A stretch of DNA of 42,055 nucleotides from Clostridiales bacterium (GTDB lineage Bacteria > Bacillota > Clostridia > Lachnospirales > WQUN01), in contig JAISZB010000308.1 of assembly GCA_031269465.1 (NCBI GenBank), positions 1-42,055 of the forward strand. The letters run 5' to 3'. Below, piece by piece: positions 38,101-42,055 of this stretch (positions are counted from its first letter, which is position 1; each line of letters begins with the position of its first letter). The notes under the pieces were generated by a model. The model saw only the letters and a list, made by a program, of their open reading frames with translations, was not told where the DNA came from and ran no database searches. The translations under genes were made by a program, and so were the position numbers.

Positions 38101-38667
38101 TTAGTTCGCCACTTTGACCATGCTTGGCCTCAGCGGCTTATCTTTGTATTTGTAGCCTTTTTGCAGTTCTTCTACAATTACGTTGTCCCCCAGGCTCTTA
38201 TCTTCTATGTGGGCTACAGCATGATGCCAGTTGGGATCAAACTGCTCTCCCACGCCTGGAAGGGACTCTACGCCCATTTTCGCCATAATCTCGCCCAACT
38301 GCCTGAAAGTCATCTCAATGCCTTTGTATAAGTTCCCGTCTTTAACCTCAGACATGAAAAGCGCTCTCTCCAGATTGTCAAAGACAGGAAGGAGCTTTTC
38401 GAAGGCGTCTTTAACGCCGTCGTCATACATGGACGACTTTTCCTTTATCGTACGCTTCCGGAAGTTGTCGAACTCGGCAAGGCTTCGCTGAAGCCTGTCA
38501 ATGAGCTCTGTAATCTGCTTATCCTTTTCAAGGCATATAGCCTGATAGTCCGGCGCATCCTCCGCGGGAGCCCCAGCGTCGGACTCAGCTGGAGCTGCCG
38601 CGTCCAATTGAGCCCCCGCCGCTTCCTGAGGCTCGCTGGCGTTTTTGTCGTCTTTCCACTTCTTCAC
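38101..38667 (-). CDS. grpE: Nucleotide exchange factor GrpE
   Basis: This 188-residue protein releases ADP from DnaK. The N-terminal 40 residues are acidic and Ala-rich (low complexity), followed by a long coiled coil (about 45-100, with LAEFDNFRKRTIKE) and the C-terminal beta wing (GVEQFDPNWHHAV-like region, here VGEQFDPNWHHAVAHIED). The start is GTG 38667 with AGGAG 9 nt upstream. It follows hrcA after about 165 bp that contain a strong hairpin. Confidence 0.95.
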   Translation of the reverse strand: MKKWKDDKNASEPQEAAGAQLDAAAPAESDAGAPAEDAPDYQAICLEKDKQITELIDRLQRSLAEFDNFRKRTIKEKSSMYDDGVKDAFEKLLPVFDNLERALFMSEVKDGNLYKGIEMTFRQLGEIMAKMGVESLPGVGEQFDPNWHHAVAHIEDKSLGDNVIVEELQKGYKYKDKPLRPSMVKVAN

Positions 38668-38792
38668 TGCAGTTCACTCCTATAGGTAAGTATGTGCCAT
38701 ACCCAGCGACCCCTCGCGGAGCGCTTCGGGCTTCAAATAAGGGCGCATCGCATCCTGGGCCTCATAGCGTCCCCGGGACTCATAGCACCCAA

Positions 38793-38824
38793 GAGCGCAT
38801 TGCATTCTCCGATGCAATGCGCTC
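38793..38824 (-). promoter_or_regulatory. Strong stem-loop between hrcA and grpE
   Basis: GAGCGCATTGCAT and ATGCAATGCGCTC form a perfect 13-bp stem with a 6-nt loop, about 10 nt past the hrcA stop. There is no T tract on the minus strand, so an mRNA processing or stability role, setting hrcA apart from the chaperone genes, is more likely than full termination. Confidence 0.6.
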
Positions 38825-38833
38825 TCGAAAGCT

Positions 38834-39868
38834 TCATTTTCCAGAAAGCGCCTTTATAACAGCGCTCAGGTGCTTCAAAATGCCGTTTAAAACTGCCACA
38901 GCCTGTGAATAATCCATCCTCTTCGGACCTATTATGCCTATGGAGCCGAAGTTCTGCCCGCTGACATGATAGTTGGCCTTTATGACGCTGCAGTCTTCCA
39001 ACAGCTCAAGATTGTTTTCGGAGCCTATGACTACTTGAATCTTCTCGGAAGAATTCTTTCCCAGAAGCGTTATAAGCATATCCTTCTCCTCCAGAGCCTT
39101 GAACATGGCCTTTGCCTTTTCCAAGTCGCTGAATTCGGGAAAGCTCAGTATATTTCTGACTCCGCTTGTATAGATCTGCACATCGTCTTCAGACTGCATG
39201 ACAGCAGCGATGGCATTTAGTACAGCGTACAGGGCGTCCTCTTCATGTCCGAACTGCGATGCCAACTTTTTAGCCAAAGACGAGTCTATATCTTCGACGC
39301 ACAACTCCCTCAGGCTCTCATTTATGAAAGCCGACATGCGGGCAAGAGCTTGTTCGTCCGGCACCTGGTCAAGATAAATCAAATGATTCTTGACTACTTT
39401 GCTGTCGGTCACCAGAACCATGACAAAAGCCTGCTCGTCGACAGGTACGAGCTGAATATGCTTTATCGTCGTCTTTTTGACCTGCGGCTCTGACACGACA
39501 ATGGCGCATTTTGTCAGAACCGCTATAGCCCTGGCAGTCTCCTGCATCATATAGTCTATTTGATTTATATTGTTTGCAATCACACTTTGCAGAAAGCGAG
39601 CCTCTTCATCAGTCAGCTCCCTTCTGCGCATCAGTCTGTCAACGTAAAGACGATACCCTTTATCGGTAGGAACCCGGCCAGCTGAAGCATGCGGCTGTAT
39701 GATGAACCCCATGTCCTCGAGATCGCTCATCTCGTTGCGAATGGTCGCCGAACTTATGCCCAGCCCGTATTTCTTCGCAATCGTGCGGGAACCTATCGGC
39801 TCTGCGGTCAGTATATAGTCGTTTATGATTGCTTCCAGGATTCTAATCTTTCTGTCGTTTAACAACAT
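38834..39868 (-). CDS. hrcA: Heat-inducible transcription repressor HrcA
   Basis: This 344-residue repressor binds CIRCE operators and needs GroEL to fold, which couples chaperone gene expression to protein damage. The N-terminal winged helix is clear (AIINDYILTAEPIGSRTIA, then SSATIRNEMSDLEDMGF and HASAGRVPTDKGYRLYVD). The GAF-like dimer domain follows, ending GPKRMDYSQAVAVL. It is the first gene of the operon, with a perfect CIRCE site 23 bp upstream of its ATG, so it represses itself. Confidence 0.97.
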   Translation of the reverse strand: MLLNDRKIRILEAIINDYILTAEPIGSRTIAKKYGLGISSATIRNEMSDLEDMGFIIQPHASAGRVPTDKGYRLYVDRLMRRRELTDEEARFLQSVIANNINQIDYMMQETARAIAVLTKCAIVVSEPQVKKTTIKHIQLVPVDEQAFVMVLVTDSKVVKNHLIYLDQVPDEQALARMSAFINESLRELCVEDIDSSLAKKLASQFGHEEDALYAVLNAIAAVMQSEDDVQIYTSGVRNILSFPEFSDLEKAKAMFKALEEKDMLITLLGKNSSEKIQVVIGSENNLELLEDCSVIKANYHVSGQNFGSIGIIGPKRMDYSQAVAVLNGILKHLSAVIKALSGK

Positions 39869-39890
39869 GACATCACATCCCTCGAAGCTG

Positions 39891-39917
39891 TTAGCACTCG
39901 ACCTCGTTGAGTGCTAA
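39891..39917. promoter_or_regulatory. CIRCE operator
   Basis: TTAGCACTC, nine bases, GAGTGCTAA: a perfect copy of the CIRCE inverted repeat bound by HrcA. It overlaps the expected start region of the hrcA operon transcript, just downstream of the promoter. Confidence 0.97.
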
Positions 39918-39925
39918 TTAATAAA

Positions 39926-39954
39926 AGAATACCACTCCTCTATGATTCTGTCAA
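39926..39954 (-). promoter_or_regulatory. Sigma-A promoter of the hrcA-grpE-dnaK-dnaJ operon
   Basis: On the minus strand a perfect TTGACA (39954-39949), a 17-nt spacer and TATTCT (39931-39926). The CIRCE operator follows within 10 bp, the classical arrangement for HrcA repression. Confidence 0.9.
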
Positions 39955-40323
39955 TAGGTTTTTGAACCAAAGCTGAATATTATTTAAATTTATTCGTATG
40001 GGCCTTCAACAGGATTGCTTATGGATGCGACGACTGCGATTTTGAAGATTGATTTCCCGCTTTCTAAATGCTTAAACTCGTTGGAAAGCTCAGATTCCCG
40101 GGCTGGATTGCAATGATGTTCAATTGGAAATTCCAGATTTCGGAGTTCAGGATGATGACCGATTGGCCAGTCAAATGGGTCTGCAGGATCTTGACCGTCC
40201 GCTGGCGCTGAATTCTCAAATTTTCAAATGAGTGAATTCAGCGCTTCCAAGTGCTATTGATATCGGCATTTAGCGCTCGCGCCGCAGCCAGGCAAAATAG
40301 GAGCCTTCCTTCCAATCAGCATA
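39955..40323. other. Gene-free region with decayed repeats
   Basis: About 370 bp. A decayed palindromic element ends at about 40327 (CCTTCCTTCCAATCAGCATATA) and includes TTGATATCGGCATTTAGCGC. The inverted pair GCGCTGAATTC (40206-) and GAATTCAGCGC (40234-) is also present. No gene seen. Confidence 0.5.
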
Positions 40324-40545
40324 TATACCGCTTTTCATCAAATGTTCCTTTTTTGGATCTTGACTGTCCATTAAGTAGTGCGATTAATATCGCCATTTAG
40401 CACTCGTTGTATAATCAACAAAAAAAGGCAGTTTAGTACAAAAATACACTTTATGGACATTTGTCCATGCCTCAAGCACACAACTGGCTTAATATTTTCA
40501 CTCTTGGCGGTGAAGCGTAGCGTCATAGGGGTGAAAAGCAGTATA
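40324..40545 (+). repeat. Long-form palindromic repeat with extra module (copy E)
   Basis: It starts TATACCGCTTTTCATC, has TTTTTTGGATCTTGACTG, TAATATCGCCATTTAGCAC and TGTATAATCAAC, then the module (about 40437-40535), and ends GTGAAAAGCAGTATA. The mini-hairpin loop reads GCGTAGC here instead of GCGAAGC, another GNA-type triloop. Confidence 0.85.
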
Positions 40546-40687
40546 GAAAGAGGATGATCAGTCCCTTAATCCAGCGCGTTTGGCTGAGCATCGCATCAGC
40601 ATATTAATATGCTTTGATCTTTTAAGCTTCATTATTCTGATGGCAGCTTATGCCAATGCAATTCTTAATGCCTTTTGGAGGGAATGC

Positions 40688-40807
40688 TATACCGCTTTTA
40701 ATCAAATGTTCCTTCTTTGGATCTTGACTGTCCACTGAGTGGTGCGATTGATATCGGCATTTCGGACTCGCTGTATAATCAACAAAAAAAGGCAGTTTAG
40801 TACGAAA
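40688..40807 (+). repeat. Palindromic repeat cut off by the IS110-family element
   Basis: It starts TATACCGCTTTTAATC, has TTGGATCTTGACTGTCCACT, TTGATATCGGCATTTCG and TGTATAATCAAC, and runs to GGCAGTTTAGTACGAAA. At 40808 the match to other long-form copies (which continue with ATACATTTTATGG) stops abruptly. The missing right end should lie beyond the insertion. Confidence 0.8.
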
Positions 40808-42055
40808 CCTCTTTAGGGTGTGCCAATTGGGTCAAAGTGCGGTTTTGCATATGTAAGATTACTAATAGCCATAAAGTGACACATTTTGCGGTCAAATAGC
40901 CGCACGAAAAAAAGGCATGTATAAAATACAGCTTATGTCGGATTATAGGCTAAGTTGTTCTTTAACATAAAGCAGATGGCGGCTGACATCCTGCGGGCGA
41001 CGGCTGCCACTGCTTTTTGCGAGCCCCGCCTGACTCGCAGCTTCCAATAAAATTTAGAGGGATGGGAGTCTTTTTTTCGGATCATGCCCCAGGCGCATTC
41101 ACACATAATGCTTTTAATATAGGTGCCGCCAAAGTTTATGCGCGCACTTTTTTTACCGGCGCTTTCATTTTCCCCTGGACGCAGGCCAGCCCATGGACAG
41201 AACTGCGCTGCTGCGGGAAATTTACTCATATCAACGCCTATTTCGCCTGCGATGGCCTTGGCGGCGGTTGGGCCGATGCCTGGAATGGCCTGCAACAGCT
41301 CTATCTGCGGCGCAAACTCTGACGCTGCTTCATCAATGCCCGCTTCAACAGCTTTCAGGCGGTTTGCCGGCGAATCCAGCATCTCAAACATCCGGCGGAG
41401 GCATTGCCTTCCGGATCGGCCGGGACAGCCGTCAAGGGCGTGCGGCGTATCCTCCGCTTTGCGCTTTGCGGCGCCGCGCAATTCACTGCGGATATCATCC
41501 GGCGCCGCCCGCCTTTTTTGCGCGGGATGCCCGGCAAGCTTCTTCCGGATGCCCCAAGTATGCCTGCTGCAAACGTTGATAATTTGAAGCCTTTGCGCTG
41601 AAGGAACTTTTCAATGCGGTTCTTTTGGGTGCAAATATCTCCTGCAATATGCTTGCGGCATCTGGCCGGATCCCGCAGGCCCCGCATTGATATTTCGGGT
41701 ATAAAGCCGCCTTTAAGCAGCCCCGCCCGCAACAACGGCGACATCCGCTGCGCGTCCTCCGCATCGCTTTTCTTGCCGGGGATATTGCGCATATGCCGCG
41801 CATTAGCGGCAAGCAGGCTGGTTTCGCCGCCGAACGCCGCTTCCAAGGCATCGCATATCAGGCGCCGGTAAACGCCGGCACTCTCCATGGCGGCGCCGCG
41901 GCATCCGTGATCCTCAATCCAACGCTTTAGATGTTTAAGATCATCTGGCAATGTTTTAAACGTCTTAATCTCAATAGACAGAGGATTCTTTGCTTTGCCG
42001 GCCGCCTCTTGCCTGCTGATGATGCAGGCGGCGGCTATTTCCTTGCGTACATCCA
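40808..42055 (-). mobile_element. IS110-family insertion sequence, partial (one end outside window)
   Basis: The interval holds an IS110-type transposase reading leftward and its downstream non-coding end (40808-40932), which begins where a palindromic repeat is interrupted. The non-coding end has a small hairpin TGCGG-TCAAATAG-CCGCA (about 40888-40905). No terminal inverted repeat could be checked because the other end is outside the window. Base composition is more GC-rich than the surrounding intergenic DNA, which fits recent acquisition. Confidence 0.8.
40933..42055 (-). pseudogene. IS110-family DEDD transposase, frameshifted, N-terminus beyond window
   Basis: Reading is open to the window edge: DVRKEIAAACIISRQ at 42053 and below contains the first catalytic Asp. 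AAMESAGVY gives the Glu and KKSDAEDAQRM the two further Asp residues, so the RuvC-like DEDD set is intact. The frame then breaks at about 41538-41547, near GASGR: the upstream frame runs to a stop at 41355, while the homologous continuation (KKLAGHPAQKRRAAPDD, then LLQAIPGIGPTAAKAIAGE and the catalytic-Ser block GENESAGKKS) is in another frame ending at 40933. One missing base would explain it. It could be a dead copy, a sequencing error or, less likely, programmed shifting. Confidence 0.85.

Noticed and set aside
40933..41481. Separate second gene in the IS110 element
   Set aside because: Its content is the C-terminal half of the same transposase in a shifted frame, not an independent protein.

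Overview
The window reads as a piece of a Bacillota (Clostridia-type) chromosome. The evidence is a CIRCE-controlled hrcA-grpE-dnaK-dnaJ operon, RecU, FabK, a prfB with the programmed frameshift, Bacillus-size SerS and RpoC, a clostridial 'endosialidase'-type small protein and a Csp-like S8 protease. Almost all genes are housekeeping genes, yet they are separated by unusually long intergenic gaps. No rRNA, tRNA or CRISPR array was seen.

Layout: 1-500 repeats; fabK (+) with a short coupled leader ORF; a convergent birA-type biotin ligase (-); repeats; serS (+); a nested repeat cluster; rpoC and rpoB (-), separated by about 570 bp of nested repeats; a 1.5 kb gap with a possible orphan plus-strand transcript; radA (-); repeats; an endosialidase-like gene (-); a 2 kb gene-free stretch; a cell-wall amidase (+); a 1.4 kb stretch with one small ORF; queG-recU-GH26-like lipoprotein (-) ending in a bidirectional terminator; a nucleotidyltransferase (-); pfkA-secA-prfB-rlu (-) behind a good sigma-A promoter; an S8 protease (+); hrcA-grpE-dnaK-dnaJ (-) with CIRCE; and finally an IS110-family element, frameshifted and running off the right edge.

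The most unusual feature is a dense family of interspersed palindromic repeats, about 20 clear copies plus decayed ones, all in non-coding DNA. A typical copy is about 130 bp, begins TATACCG and ends CAGTATA, and is one long imperfect inverted repeat centred on GATATC. The two arms differ consistently (arm a, arm b), and the element occurs in both orientations. Two copies sit inside other copies in a way that shows insertion at a TA dinucleotide with TA duplication, so they behave like TA-target MITEs (compare RUP and Correia elements). Five copies carry an extra module of about 100 bp near the end of arm b, with two small hairpins, one of them GCGAAGC. Minimal derivatives of about 50 bp also occur. 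One copy appears to be interrupted by the IS110 element. I did not recognise the family; whether it is new needs a database search.

Two protein-level oddities stand out. RpoB has an acidic C-terminal tail of about 143 residues and a Gly in place of the rifampicin-pocket Asp (E. coli 516). The GH26-like lipoprotein has Gln where the family has its catalytic nucleophile Glu.
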